From: Myxococcales bacterium
GTDB taxonomy: Bacteria > Myxococcota_A > Polyangia > Polyangiales > Polyangiaceae
Direction of reading: 5' to 3'
Assembly: GCA_003139415.1 (NCBI GenBank)
Contig: PLIR01000202.1
Coordinates: 1,901 to 42,942, forward strand
Length of the DNA stretch: 41,042 nucleotides
Numbering within the stretch: position 1 is the stretch's first letter; the number at the start of each line of letters is the position of its first letter. Positions 8,256-15,781 of the stretch are shown piece after piece. The position numbers and the translations under genes are program-made. Below the pieces are notes generated by a model. It saw only the letters and a list, made by a program, of their open reading frames with translations, ran no database searches and was not told the origin of the DNA.

Positions 8256-9173
8256 GTGGCGGACGGGCAGGGCACGCAGGTCATCCCCCAAGACCGGGGG
8301 CTCGGCACCGCGTACGAGCGGTGGTGCTTCTACCAACTGCTCGACGGGTGGGCCCGCGCCTACGGAGTCGAATCGGCCCTCGAGGGGCCCATCGACGGCG
8401 TTGCAGGCGTGCGGGGTGTGCACTGCGCGGGCCTCGCTCGCTCCGGGATCAAGGTCGTCGCCGCGCTCCCGTCGGAGGCGTCGGCGTCGGTGGCACGCGG
8501 CGTCTACGAGGACGTGGCGGCGGCGAGCGCGTTCGAAGTCCGCGTGACCGACGAGGATCTCGCCGCCGACCTGCCCGCGAGTGATCTCGTGCTCGTCTAC
8601 CACGCGCTGCCGTTCGTGCGCGACTGGCGGCGATATCTCGGCGCCTTGGGCAAGCTCGCCCGGAAGGTGCTGGTGGTGGCGACGTGCAACCCGGACAACT
8701 GGGGGTTCACGGCGGTCCGATGGATCGGAGGTGTCGAGGCGCCAGCCGTGTGGAGCGCCAAGACGCTCGCGCCCGCCCTCTGGGAGCTGGGGCGCGTGCG
8801 CGAGCACGTGTACTTCGACGCCCCGTGGTGGCCCGACTTGCCGGTCGCGCCCGGGCAAAGCCTCGCCCACCGGCTCAAGCAGCTCGTCGTCGGCCGTGGG
8901 GGTGCACGCTTCGCGGCGCCGGAGCACGGAGCGGTGCTCTCGTCCAAGTACGTCTACGGTCCTGGGCGATGGCCGTATTTCGGCGGCCCGGGGTGGCTCG
9001 ACGACCTGCAGCCGGCGTTGCTTCGGCACCCGGCATTCGAGGGAGCGTCGCCGCGGCTCGTGCGGCGGGCTGCGCATCTTCATGCCTTCGTCGTCGACAT
9101 GCGGCCGCGGAGTCCACAGGCGCGTCGGCGCCTCACGCGGGTCGAAGGCGAAGGATCTGGACGTCCTTCTTGA
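8256..9173 (+). CDS. methyltransferase-like protein
   Basis: The 305-residue protein has the outline of a class I SAM-dependent methyltransferase. An N-terminal helical part (GTAYERWCFYQLLDGWARAYG) is followed by a Rossmann-like segment in which the expected Gly-rich SAM loop is degenerate (GVRGVHCAGLARSGIKVVAALP), then ASDLVLVYHALPFVRDWRRYLGALGKLARKVLVVATCNPDNWG, which fits the strand-4/strand-5 region of the fold. The start is GTG 8256, chosen for GGGAG 6 bases upstream; it begins 19 bases after the radical SAM stop and is probably cotranscribed. Because the SAM loop is atypical, it may be an inactive or partner subunit, or use a divergent site. Its 3' end overlaps the convergent methyltransferase gene by 41 bases. 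Confidence 0.6.
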   Translation: MADGQGTQVIPQDRGLGTAYERWCFYQLLDGWARAYGVESALEGPIDGVAGVRGVHCAGLARSGIKVVAALPSEASASVARGVYEDVAAASAFEVRVTDEDLAADLPASDLVLVYHALPFVRDWRRYLGALGKLARKVLVVATCNPDNWGFTAVRWIGGVEAPAVWSAKTLAPALWELGRVREHVYFDAPWWPDLPVAPGQSLAHRLKQLVVGRGGARFAAPEHGAVLSSKYVYGPGRWPYFGGPGWLDDLQPALLRHPAFEGASPRLVRRAAHLHAFVVDMRPRSPQARRRLTRVEGEGSGRPS

Positions 9174-9906
9174 ACGGAACGAGCGAGAGCGCCAGCAGCG
9201 GAACACGTTTCCACGCCGGCGGCCGGTCCGAGGCGAGCAGCCAGCTGCTGTAGATGCTGGCCTGCGCGAAGGCCTCGATCCGCAAGCCATGCACCGCGAC
9301 GAGCTCTTCGAGGGCCCTTCGGGTGAAGTTCGAGACATGACCGGAGACGCGCGTGCCCCCGTCGGGCGATCCGTACCGGCGGCGGATCGAGCACTCGACG
9401 GCCGGAGGCTGCATGCCGGCGGCGAGCATGGCAATGCTGAGCAGTCCGTCGATCCGAGGGACGGAGAGCACGACGTAGCCCTTCGGGGTGACGACGCGGC
9501 GGAGCTCGCCGACGAGGTGATCCGTGTCGTGGACGTGCTCGAGGGTCTCGAGGCAGGTGACCACGTCGAACGACGCGTTTGGGTACGGCAGGGGCTCGGA
9601 CGAATCGAGATTGAATGTCGTCGCGTCGATCTCCGCGGCGATGGGCGCGAAGTCGATGCCGACGACGCGTGCGACGCCGGCTCGATCGGCCATGAGCTGA
9701 CTGACGACGCCCGTGGCGCACCCGACGTCGAGCATCGTCCCCCCGGGCGCCGGCAGGACGAGCTCCAGCGTGCGCTTGACCCGGTCTTCGAGGACCAAGG
9801 TGCTCCCTTGCCGGCGGTAGCCTCGCCAAGCATCGTCGTCGGCCGACCATCGCTCCGCGTTGGCCGAGGGAGCGGTCGATCGCGAACCCGACCCGACCGA
9901 CGTCAC
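9133..9906 (-). CDS. class I SAM-dependent methyltransferase
   Basis: A compact 257-residue methyltransferase of the Methyltransf_11/UbiG-like group. Motif I is MLDVGCATGVVSQLM (about residues 58-72), then VVGIDFAP (motif post-I), PYPNASFDVVTCLETLEHVHDTDHLVGELRRVV (motif II and its helix) and GYVVLSVPR (motif III). No membrane segments are seen. It is transcribed toward the methyltransferase-like gene at 8256-9173 and away from the dehydrogenase at 9972-10928; the two adjacent genes suggest it acts on the same glycan or lipid pathway. The start is GTG 9906, with TACGAT ending 6 bases upstream and no good ribosome-binding site. Confidence 0.87.
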   Translation of the reverse strand: MTSVGSGSRSTAPSANAERWSADDDAWRGYRRQGSTLVLEDRVKRTLELVLPAPGGTMLDVGCATGVVSQLMADRAGVARVVGIDFAPIAAEIDATTFNLDSSEPLPYPNASFDVVTCLETLEHVHDTDHLVGELRRVVTPKGYVVLSVPRIDGLLSIAMLAAGMQPPAVECSIRRRYGSPDGGTRVSGHVSNFTRRALEELVAVHGLRIEAFAQASIYSSWLLASDRPPAWKRVPLLALSLVPFKKDVQILRLRPA

Positions 9907-9918
9907 CCTGCCATCGTA
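9907..9918 (-). promoter_or_regulatory. TACGAT box 6 bases before GTG (candidate leaderless promoter)
   Basis: On the minus strand TACGAT (9918-9913) is followed by six bases and then the GTG at 9906. The spacing would place transcription start at the start codon. Confidence 0.4.
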
Positions 9919-9952
9919 CCATGCGAGGGCCGGAAGCCCGGCCGCGTGCTGG

Positions 9953-9958
9953 TATAAA
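9953..9958 (+). promoter_or_regulatory. possible -10 box of the epimerase-type gene
   Basis: TATAAA at 9953-9958 is an AT-rich island in GC-rich sequence, 13 bases before GTG 9972. It would allow only a leader of about six bases. If real, it rules out the upstream in-frame ATG at 9921. Confidence 0.4.
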
Positions 9959-9971
9959 GGCTTGGGCCAAC

Positions 9972-10928
9972 GTGTCGTTCAGGGCGGGGATCACGGGGGC
10001 GGGGGGATTCATCGGCGCTCACGCCGTACGCGGCTTTGCGTCGCGGGGCGCGCAGGTGATTCCGTTCGTCCGGGTCCCCGACGGGTCCGGGACGATGACG
10101 CTGGAGGAGGCGATCGCCAGCCCTGCGTCGTTGGCAGGGCTCGACGTCATCGTGCACGCCGCCGCGGTCCGTCACCGTTACGGCGTCGATGCAAGGACAT
10201 ACCGGGCGTCCAACGTCGACCTCGTCGAGCGGTCGATGCGCGCGGGCGCAGCGGCGGGCGTCCGTCGCTTCGTGTTCGTGAGCTCCGTCGGTGTGTACGG
10301 CTTTCCGCGGGAGCTGCCGGTCACGGAGCTCTCGCCGTACGCCCCGCGAACGCCGTACTCGGCGACCAAGGTCGAGGCGGAGCTGTGCGCCCGCCGGGTG
10401 GCCGAGGACTTGGGGATCGACCTCGTCGTGGCGCGGCCGACGATCGTCTACGGCCGGGGCGATCGAAACGGCATGCTGGAGAAGATGGCCCGCATGATCC
10501 GAGCGGGTTCGTACCGTATCGTCGGCTCGGGGAAGAACGTGCTGCACCACGCCCACGTCGACGACGTCGTCGAGGGGCTGTGGCTCGCGGCGACCCGTCC
10601 CGAAGCCGCCGGCGATGGCTTCATCCTCGCGGGGCCGGAGACGACGACGCTGTCCGATCTTTCCCGCCTCGTGGCGCAGGTCACGGGACATCGTCTTTCG
10701 CGCCTGCACGTCCCCCTCCCTCTGGCGCGCGCCGCGGCGGCGGCGATCGACGTCGCCGCCTACCGGGGAGTCGCGTTCGCCATGAACGAGCCCCCCGTCA
10801 ACGGTGAGAAGCTCGACGTCATGACGCTGCCGCTTCGATTCGACGTCCAGCGGGCGAGGCAGCGACTCGGGTACGCGCCCCGGATCGGCTACAGGGAGGG
10901 AATCGAGCGGACCCTCCGGGAAGCGTGA
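9972..10928 (+). CDS. NAD-dependent epimerase/dehydratase (extended SDR)
   Basis: Extended short-chain dehydrogenase of 318 residues. It begins with the NAD-binding GITGAGGFIGAHAV (TGxxGxxG), then VIVHAAAVRH (HAAA, about residue 60), VFVSSVGVYG (Ser of the catalytic triad), PYSATK (YxxxK catalytic pair, about residues 122-126) and VARPTIVYGRGDRNGM. These enzymes epimerise, dehydrate or reduce nucleotide-sugars and, in relatives, sterol or dihydroflavonol-like substrates. The start is GTG 9972, which places the Gly-rich loop close to the N-terminus as usual; ATG 9921 would add 17 unconserved residues. Flanked by methyltransferases and a glycosyltransferase, a nucleotide-sugar or lipid-sugar role is likely. 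It converges on the gene at 10935 with only six bases between the stops. Confidence 0.86.
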   Translation: MSFRAGITGAGGFIGAHAVRGFASRGAQVIPFVRVPDGSGTMTLEEAIASPASLAGLDVIVHAAAVRHRYGVDARTYRASNVDLVERSMRAGAAAGVRRFVFVSSVGVYGFPRELPVTELSPYAPRTPYSATKVEAELCARRVAEDLGIDLVVARPTIVYGRGDRNGMLEKMARMIRAGSYRIVGSGKNVLHHAHVDDVVEGLWLAATRPEAAGDGFILAGPETTTLSDLSRLVAQVTGHRLSRLHVPLPLARAAAAAIDVAAYRGVAFAMNEPPVNGEKLDVMTLPLRFDVQRARQRLGYAPRIGYREGIERTLREA

Positions 10929-10934
10929 CGACGG

Positions 10935-12614
10935 TCAGTCGGGTTTGGCGCCCCACGCGCCGCGGTCTCCCGCGGCCTTGACCTCTCCGGCGACGTCTCT
11001 CAAGAGCTTGCGGAGCGTGGGCGGCCGCGACGGGGGTAGGGGAGCGTCGTCGGCATCGATGGGTACGAGCGGCAAGAGCGATTCGAACAGGTACCAGTCG
11101 CCCTGCGCCGCAACGAACCGCGCATCCTTCTGGAGCGCCATCGTCAACCAGATGCCCACGGGCTTGTCTCGGGTGACGACGAGCAGATAGCGGAAGCGCG
11201 TGAGGTCCCACGCGGGGCGCAGCGCGAGCGGGTCGTGCGACGTCCGGTCGGTCACGTCCGCCCATTCCTTCTCGGGCCGCTGCGCGACGGGCGAGATCGG
11301 CGACTGCGTGTAGTCGAAGAGCGCCCGCCCGCCGTGCTCCGCCACCACGTGCCCCATCGCGGCGACCGGGTTCCATAGGCGGTTTTCCGGATCGGGTCCC
11401 AGGTTCAGTGCCGCGACCGCGGCGCCAGGCTCCATGGCCCGCATCACGACCTCCAGATCGGAGTACATCCGGTGGCTATCGGCAAAGACGGGCCAGCCCG
11501 CGAGCATCGACGCGACAGGAAGGACCGCGCACATGACGGGAATGAGCCGAGCCGGCGGTTCGGGCGCCCGGCCCGGCCGCGCGGCGCAGCAGACGGCGAG
11601 AATCGCCCACGCCGGCGGCAGGAACCGATGGTAAACGAGCGTCGTGCTCCGGATGTCCGCCGGGGCGACGACGTAGACGAGCACGAGCGCGCACGCGATC
11701 GCCTCGAATCGCCAGGCATGGACGCGTTGCCAGAGGGTCTCGGTGACGGGACCGGGCCGGGGCCTGCCGGCCGCGAAGACCGCGACGGGCGCCAGCGCCA
11801 GCGCGAGGAGCGAATTGCGGACCCATGGCTCGTAGCCGCCGAACAGCACCGCCGGGGCCGTCGTCACCTTCCTGCCGACGTCGTTGAAGGTGAAGAGCGG
11901 CATCCGCACGTTGCGCGGGCCCGCGTAGCGCCACGCGTATTTGGTCGCCGCGTAGACGAGCGCCAGCGAGAAGAGGAGGGGGACGGCGCGCAGGGCGAGC
12001 GTCTTGGCGTTGCTCGACGTTCCGATGCAGCAGACGATCAGCGAGCCGCACGCGACGAGCTGCATCGCCTGGTGGGCGAAGTGAAGGAGCACCATCGCTG
12101 CGCACACGCCGGCCGCGCGCCTCGCCGTGGGCTCCGCCGCGAAACGATCGATTGATGGCAGCAAGGCAAGGAGCGCGATCAGCCCGACGATGTTCTGGAC
12201 GAGGCAACAGAAGAATAGCCACCCGAACCCGATGGGCGCCGCCACCAGCGCGACCGTCCAGCGCGACGCGCCGACATGGTCCGCGAAGCGCGCGGTGGCG
12301 AGCGGCAGGGCAAACATCGCGGCCGCGACCACGATCTTGGAGGCCATGCCGATCGGAAAGACGAGCGAGACCGCGAAGACGAGGAGCGAGAAGAGCTGAT
12401 TGGAGTGACCGAGGTTGAGAAAGTAGAGCCCCTTCGGCGAAAACATCGGATCGGCCCAGTGCCGCAGCAGGCCGACGCTGGCCTCGTGAAGCGGCAAGTC
12501 CACCATGGGCGGGTACTTGGCGATGAGAACCGGCGCGGCGAAGAGCGCGCCTACGAACCAGGGCGCGAGCTGCTCCGCTCGATGGGCGGCGTCGGTCATC
12601 GGCCGTGGCATCAT
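10935..12614 (-). CDS. polytopic membrane protein, GT-C-like
   Basis: Large integral membrane protein of 559 residues with roughly ten hydrophobic helices in the first 380 residues (for example APWFVGALFAAPVLIA, LFSLLVFAVSLVFPIGMA and FEAIACALVLVYVVAP). A soluble C-terminal domain of about 180 residues follows. The first loop, YPPMVDLPLHEASVGLLRHW, has an acidic residue placed as in GT-C glycosyltransferases, which use lipid-phosphate sugars on the outer face of the membrane. The C-terminal part, with GDWYLFESLLPLV near its end, resembles the periplasmic tail of such proteins. No family assignment is certain. Position next to the glycosyltransferase/epimerase genes supports a role in the same glycan pathway. 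A TAAGAT box lies 20 bases upstream of ATG 12614; no Shine-Dalgarno sequence is evident. Confidence 0.7.
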   Translation of the reverse strand: MMPRPMTDAAHRAEQLAPWFVGALFAAPVLIAKYPPMVDLPLHEASVGLLRHWADPMFSPKGLYFLNLGHSNQLFSLLVFAVSLVFPIGMASKIVVAAAMFALPLATARFADHVGASRWTVALVAAPIGFGWLFFCCLVQNIVGLIALLALLPSIDRFAAEPTARRAAGVCAAMVLLHFAHQAMQLVACGSLIVCCIGTSSNAKTLALRAVPLLFSLALVYAATKYAWRYAGPRNVRMPLFTFNDVGRKVTTAPAVLFGGYEPWVRNSLLALALAPVAVFAAGRPRPGPVTETLWQRVHAWRFEAIACALVLVYVVAPADIRSTTLVYHRFLPPAWAILAVCCAARPGRAPEPPARLIPVMCAVLPVASMLAGWPVFADSHRMYSDLEVVMRAMEPGAAVAALNLGPDPENRLWNPVAAMGHVVAEHGGRALFDYTQSPISPVAQRPEKEWADVTDRTSHDPLALRPAWDLTRFRYLLVVTRDKPVGIWLTMALQKDARFVAAQGDWYLFESLLPLVPIDADDAPLPPSRPPTLRKLLRDVAGEVKAAGDRGAWGAKPD

Positions 12615-12652
12615 GGGCGAAGGTCGATCTCGGGATCTTACAAAACGCGAGA

Positions 12653-12677
12653 GACGGCCTGCGCGAGCCAGGCCGTC
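12653..12677 (-). terminator. Rho-independent-like terminator after the pilin operon
   Basis: A perfect 9-bp stem (GACGGCCTG with CAGGCCGTC) closes a 7-base loop. On the minus strand it is followed a few bases later by TTTT. It lies 44 bases beyond the pilin stop. Confidence 0.65.
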
Positions 12678-12695
12678 CCTTCGAATCCCTCGGGT

Positions 12696-12712
12696 CTCTC
12701 GACCCTCGAGAG
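12696..12712 (-). terminator. second stem-loop just after the pilin stop
   Basis: CTCTCGA and TCGAGAG form a 7-bp stem with a 3-base loop, starting 8 bases past the pilin stop codon. There is no U-run, so it may protect the mRNA 3' end rather than terminate. Confidence 0.4.
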
Positions 12713-12720
12713 CGTCCGTG

Positions 12721-13329
12721 TCACTCCTCGGGGTTCGTCTCCTGGATGTTCGGCGAGATCGCGACAGAGCCGCTCTCCGCGCTTCCCTGGACGAGGAACG
12801 TCGAGTACGCGCCGTTGCCGTTGAGGTCCCCGTTGGCGACGGCGATGAAGCCGCCGGTGGCCGCGCTCGTGCCCGAGGGCGTGCCCGTGAACTGGGCCTG
12901 GGTGAGCGTCCCCGAAGAGAGGTACTGGTAGAGATAGTACTGCGGCTCCTCGAGCGAGAACTTGAGGCACTGCCAGCCCTGCGTCGCGCTGCCGGTGTTC
13001 CACTCGCCGACCTGCGACTGGTACTTCTGGGCCTGCGGGACGGTGTTCGACGACGGGACAGCGGTCGAGTCGTCGCAGAAGGCGCGCATCAACGCCGATG
13101 TGGCGCCGGGGCCGAGGATCGCCTGGGTGCCCTTCTCGCGCTCCACGGCCGACGCGGAGTCCTTGGCCATTTGACCGAGCGAGTTTCTCGCCTCCGCGGT
13201 CTTGGCGTTCGCGATGTATTTGCGCACGCCGTAGATCGCGAGCACGGCGAGAATGCCGACGATCGCTACGACGATCATCAGCTCGATCAGGGTGAACCCT
13301 CGTTTTGCCTTATGTATCCATCGACGCAT
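12721..13329 (-). CDS. pilA: type IV major pilin-like protein
   Basis: Classic type IV prepilin of 202 residues. The leader MRRWIHKAKRG is followed by FTLIELMIVVAIVGILAVLAI, with Gly at -1 (residue 11) and Glu at +5 (residue 16). The prepilin peptidase would cut after G11, and the hydrophobic helix would pack in the fibre core. The globular part holds two Cys (FCDD and WQCLKF) that could form a disulfide, and a C-terminal GDLNGNGAYSTFLVQG loop also found in the prepilin-like protein at 4404-4940. GGAGG lies 9 bases upstream of ATG 13329. It follows the second prepilin gene by 33 bases and is followed by terminator hairpins. Calling it the major pilin rests on its canonical features and cannot be proven from sequence. 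Confidence 0.88.
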   Translation of the reverse strand: MRRWIHKAKRGFTLIELMIVVAIVGILAVLAIYGVRKYIANAKTAEARNSLGQMAKDSASAVEREKGTQAILGPGATSALMRAFCDDSTAVPSSNTVPQAQKYQSQVGEWNTGSATQGWQCLKFSLEEPQYYLYQYLSSGTLTQAQFTGTPSGTSAATGGFIAVANGDLNGNGAYSTFLVQGSAESGSVAISPNIQETNPEE

Positions 13330-13362
13330 GACTTGTTGCCTCCGTTGCCGATCGCTCGGCGA

Positions 13363-13941
13363 TCACTGCCCCTCCCGGACGACGAAGATTTGATTCGTCA
13401 TCGAGACTCCGTACACCACCGTATCGGTGGAAAAACCGGGAATGTTGTCGAGATCGGCCTCGGCCTGGATGATGTACCAGTCGGCCGGCGCCGAGGTGAA
13501 CGTCAGGGTGCTCGTGCCGTCGAGGGGCAGCGGTGAACCGTTGTTCGGCGTCGTCCCCGCGGCCCCGCAGATCGACACGTACCCGAACATCACCGGACCA
13601 TCGACCTGGACGGGCATCTGAGACCACGTCACGGCTGTCCCGGCGGCTTGAGGCGCGCCCCAAGCGGTCACCTGCCCATACACCGGTTGCCCGGGGTAAT
13701 AGTCGGAGACGGCGACTCCCAAGTTCACGTCGGCCGAGAGGGCCGCATACTGCTGCGTCTCGGAGTGGTAGGCCTCCTGCGCGACGCGGATGTTCTGCAC
13801 CATGCCGGTGGCTTCGGTGACGTGGGAGGTCTGGATCAACTTTCGGTACCCGACGACGGCGAGCATCGAGAGGACGCTCACGATGGCCACGACGATCATC
13901 AACTCGATGAGCGTGAACCCCCGGGATCTTCGCAGTGACAC
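13363..13941 (-). CDS. type IV prepilin-like protein
   Basis: Second prepilin of the pair. With GTG 13941 as start, the leader is MSLRRSRG and the mature protein begins FTLIELMIVVAIVSVLSMLAV, with Glu +5 (residue 13). The frame stays open to 14178, and ATG 14019 would give a 34-residue leader; the short leader is preferred because prepilin leaders are usually brief. The mature part (about 184 residues) contains one Cys (SICGAAG) and ends with AEADLDNIPGFSTDTVVYG, echoing the Asp-rich loop of the other two pilins. It precedes pilA by 33 bases and lies downstream of a candidate sigma54 promoter. It may be a second pilin subunit or a minor pilin. Confidence 0.8.
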   Translation of the reverse strand: MSLRRSRGFTLIELMIVVAIVSVLSMLAVVGYRKLIQTSHVTEATGMVQNIRVAQEAYHSETQQYAALSADVNLGVAVSDYYPGQPVYGQVTAWGAPQAAGTAVTWSQMPVQVDGPVMFGYVSICGAAGTTPNNGSPLPLDGTSTLTFTSAPADWYIIQAEADLDNIPGFSTDTVVYGVSMTNQIFVVREGQ

Positions 13942-13954
13942 ACCTCGCGGGCTT

Positions 13955-13970
13955 TGCACCACGCGTGCCG
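13955..13970 (-). promoter_or_regulatory. candidate sigma54 (-24/-12) promoter for the two pilin genes
   Basis: The minus-strand sequence CGGCACGCGTGGTGCA matches the TGGCACG-N4-TTGCA consensus at all but two defined positions and has the required 10 bases between GG and GC. The predicted transcript start, about 13944, is only 3 bases before GTG 13941. That is unusually short, so either the leader is almost absent or the match is fortuitous. An NtrC-type activator gene lies just upstream. Confidence 0.45.
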
Positions 13971-14184
13971 TTGTGATGACCGGCCCTTGGCGAGCGACGA
14001 CAGAGAAGGCGAAAAACATCGAGATCGCGTGAATACTGCCATGGAAACAAGGGTCTCCGGCAACGTTTTGGCCAAAGCGGCCTTGCCCGGGCCCGCTTGA
14101 GAAGGCCTCCACTCGCCGCGCGGCCTGACAATTTTCGTCACATAGGCGCGAGGAAACAGCCGAAGTTTGGCACCGCAACCGCTC

Positions 14185-15660
14185 TTACGGTGAGCGCGGC
14201 TGTGAGCTTGGCTCCGAGGTTTCCACATCCGTGTCCGAGCTCGCCTCGGAGTCGGCGACGTCGGATTCCGAATCACCGAGTCCGTGCTTCTGGAGGCGAT
14301 ATCGGAGGCTCCGCAAAGTGACGTTCAGGAGCTTCGATGCCTGGGTTCGTACCCCACCCGTGCGCTCAAGCGCCTGAAGGATGAGGCGGCGTTCGACTTC
14401 TCCGAGCACGTCGTCCAGATTGCAGCCCTCTTCGGACAGGCCGACGAGCGCGGGCAGGGGCTGCGCCGTGGCGCCGGCGAGCTCGGGCGGGAGGTCCCCC
14501 AGGCCGATGACGGGGCCCTGCGCGAGGGCGACGGCTCGCTCGACGATGTTCTCGAGCTCTCGCACGTTGCCCGGGAAGGCGTATCCCTCGAGCGCACGGA
14601 GGGTGTCGGCCGAGAACCCGCGAATGTCTTTGCCCTGTTCGGCCGCGCATTGTTGGAGAAAGTGGTCAGCCAGCGGGCGGACGTCTTCGAGGCGGTCGCG
14701 TAGCGGGGGGACCTCGATGCGGATCACGTTGAGGCGGTAGTAGAGGTCCTGTCGCAGCTTGCCGATGCGGACGTCTTCGTCGACGTTGCGGTTGGTCGCG
14801 GCGAGGACCCGGACGTCGACGGCGACCTCGCCCGTCGCGCCGATGCCTCGGACCTTGCGCTCCTGGAGCACCCGCAGGAGCTTGACCTGCACCGATGGCG
14901 CCAGATCGCCGATCTCGTCGAGCAGGAGCGTGCCCCCTTCGGCCTCGCGAAAGAGACCGAGGCGGCTCGCCACCGCCCCCGTGAAGGCCCCGCGCTCGTG
15001 CCCGAAGAGCTCCGCTTCGATCAGCGTCTCGGGGATGGCACCGCAGTTGATGACGAGGAACGGCCGGTCGCGGCGATCTCCGGCGTCGTGGATCGCGCGG
15101 GCGATCCGTTCTTTGCCCGTGCCACTCTCCCCCGTGATGAGCACGGTCGTCCTCGTCGCGGCGATGCGCTTGCACAAGTCGAGGATGCGGCGCACGGCCT
15201 CCGAGTTGCCGAGCAACGATCGTCCGCGCTCGCGCCCGAGCTGCGCCCGGAGCTGCTCGTTCTCGGCGACGATCGCGCCCTTCTCCAGCGCCTTCTGGAC
15301 GAGCTCCCGCAGCTCGGTCGTGGCGAAGGGCTTCGAGACGAAGTCGTACGCGCCCCGCTTCATCGCGACGATCGCCGTTTCGACGCCGCCGTGGGCGGTC
15401 ATCATGATGACCTCCGTGCGGGCCGTGCGCTGCTTCACGAGCGACAGCAGGTCCAGGCCGCTGCCGTCGGGCATGAGCAGGTCGGTGAGCACGACGGAGT
15501 AGGGCTCCGGCGCGTGGAGCACCGCCTCGCAGCCCGTCTTGAAGCCGGGCGCCAGCGTGACGGCGAACCCTTCGCGCCGGAACAGGATCGCGAGCATGTC
15601 GCGAAGCCCGGGCTCGTCGTCGACGACGAGGATCCGCGGTTTGGCGGTGCTGGCCGGCAT
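14185..15660 (-). CDS. pilR-like: sigma54-dependent response regulator, NtrC/PilR family
   Basis: Three-domain activator of 491 residues. The receiver domain has acidic pair D14-D15, phosphoacceptor D60 (VVLTDLLMPDGSG) and K110 (VSKPF). The AAA+ domain has Walker A GESGTGKE (177-184), the sigma54-contacting GAFTGA loop (224-229) and Walker B GGTLLLDEIGDL. A Fis-type helix-turn-helix sits near residues 445-470 (GVRTQASKLLNVTLRSLRYRLQK). An acidic Ser-rich tail ends the protein. ATG 15660 starts the domain properly; a TTG at 15684 would add 8 residues. In Myxococcus, pilin expression uses sigma54 and PilR-type regulators, and this gene lies directly upstream of two pilin genes, so pilin control is likely. 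No sensor kinase gene is adjacent. Confidence 0.88.
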   Translation of the reverse strand: MPASTAKPRILVVDDEPGLRDMLAILFRREGFAVTLAPGFKTGCEAVLHAPEPYSVVLTDLLMPDGSGLDLLSLVKQRTARTEVIMMTAHGGVETAIVAMKRGAYDFVSKPFATTELRELVQKALEKGAIVAENEQLRAQLGRERGRSLLGNSEAVRRILDLCKRIAATRTTVLITGESGTGKERIARAIHDAGDRRDRPFLVINCGAIPETLIEAELFGHERGAFTGAVASRLGLFREAEGGTLLLDEIGDLAPSVQVKLLRVLQERKVRGIGATGEVAVDVRVLAATNRNVDEDVRIGKLRQDLYYRLNVIRIEVPPLRDRLEDVRPLADHFLQQCAAEQGKDIRGFSADTLRALEGYAFPGNVRELENIVERAVALAQGPVIGLGDLPPELAGATAQPLPALVGLSEEGCNLDDVLGEVERRLILQALERTGGVRTQASKLLNVTLRSLRYRLQKHGLGDSESDVADSEASSDTDVETSEPSSQPRSP

Positions 15661-15706
15661 TCTGACCGACCAGGGTACCAGCAACGCGACAGCGTCAAAC
15701 CCCCGT

Positions 15707-15781
15707 TGTCACCCCGAGCGGAGCGAGGGACCCAATGGACGCCGCCTGTCCGTGGGGTCCTTCGCTTCGCTCAGGATGACA
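15707..15781. repeat. MITE/REP-type inverted repeat, copy 1
   Basis: A 75-bp imperfect palindrome. It begins TGTCACCCCGAGCGGAGCGA and ends CTTCGCTTCGCTCAGGATGACA, with GGACCC/GGGGTCC internal arms. It is clearly homologous to the repeat at 34252-34343. It lies between the response regulator start and the DUF1415-like gene and supplies the stop codon of the latter (TGA at 15773-15771). Confidence 0.85.

Noticed and set aside
14161..14180. Plus-strand TTTGGCACCGCAACCGCTCT with GG-N10-GC spacing, like a sigma54 promoter
   Set aside because: The -12 half is poor and no plus-strand gene follows; it lies just beyond the end of the minus-strand regulator gene.
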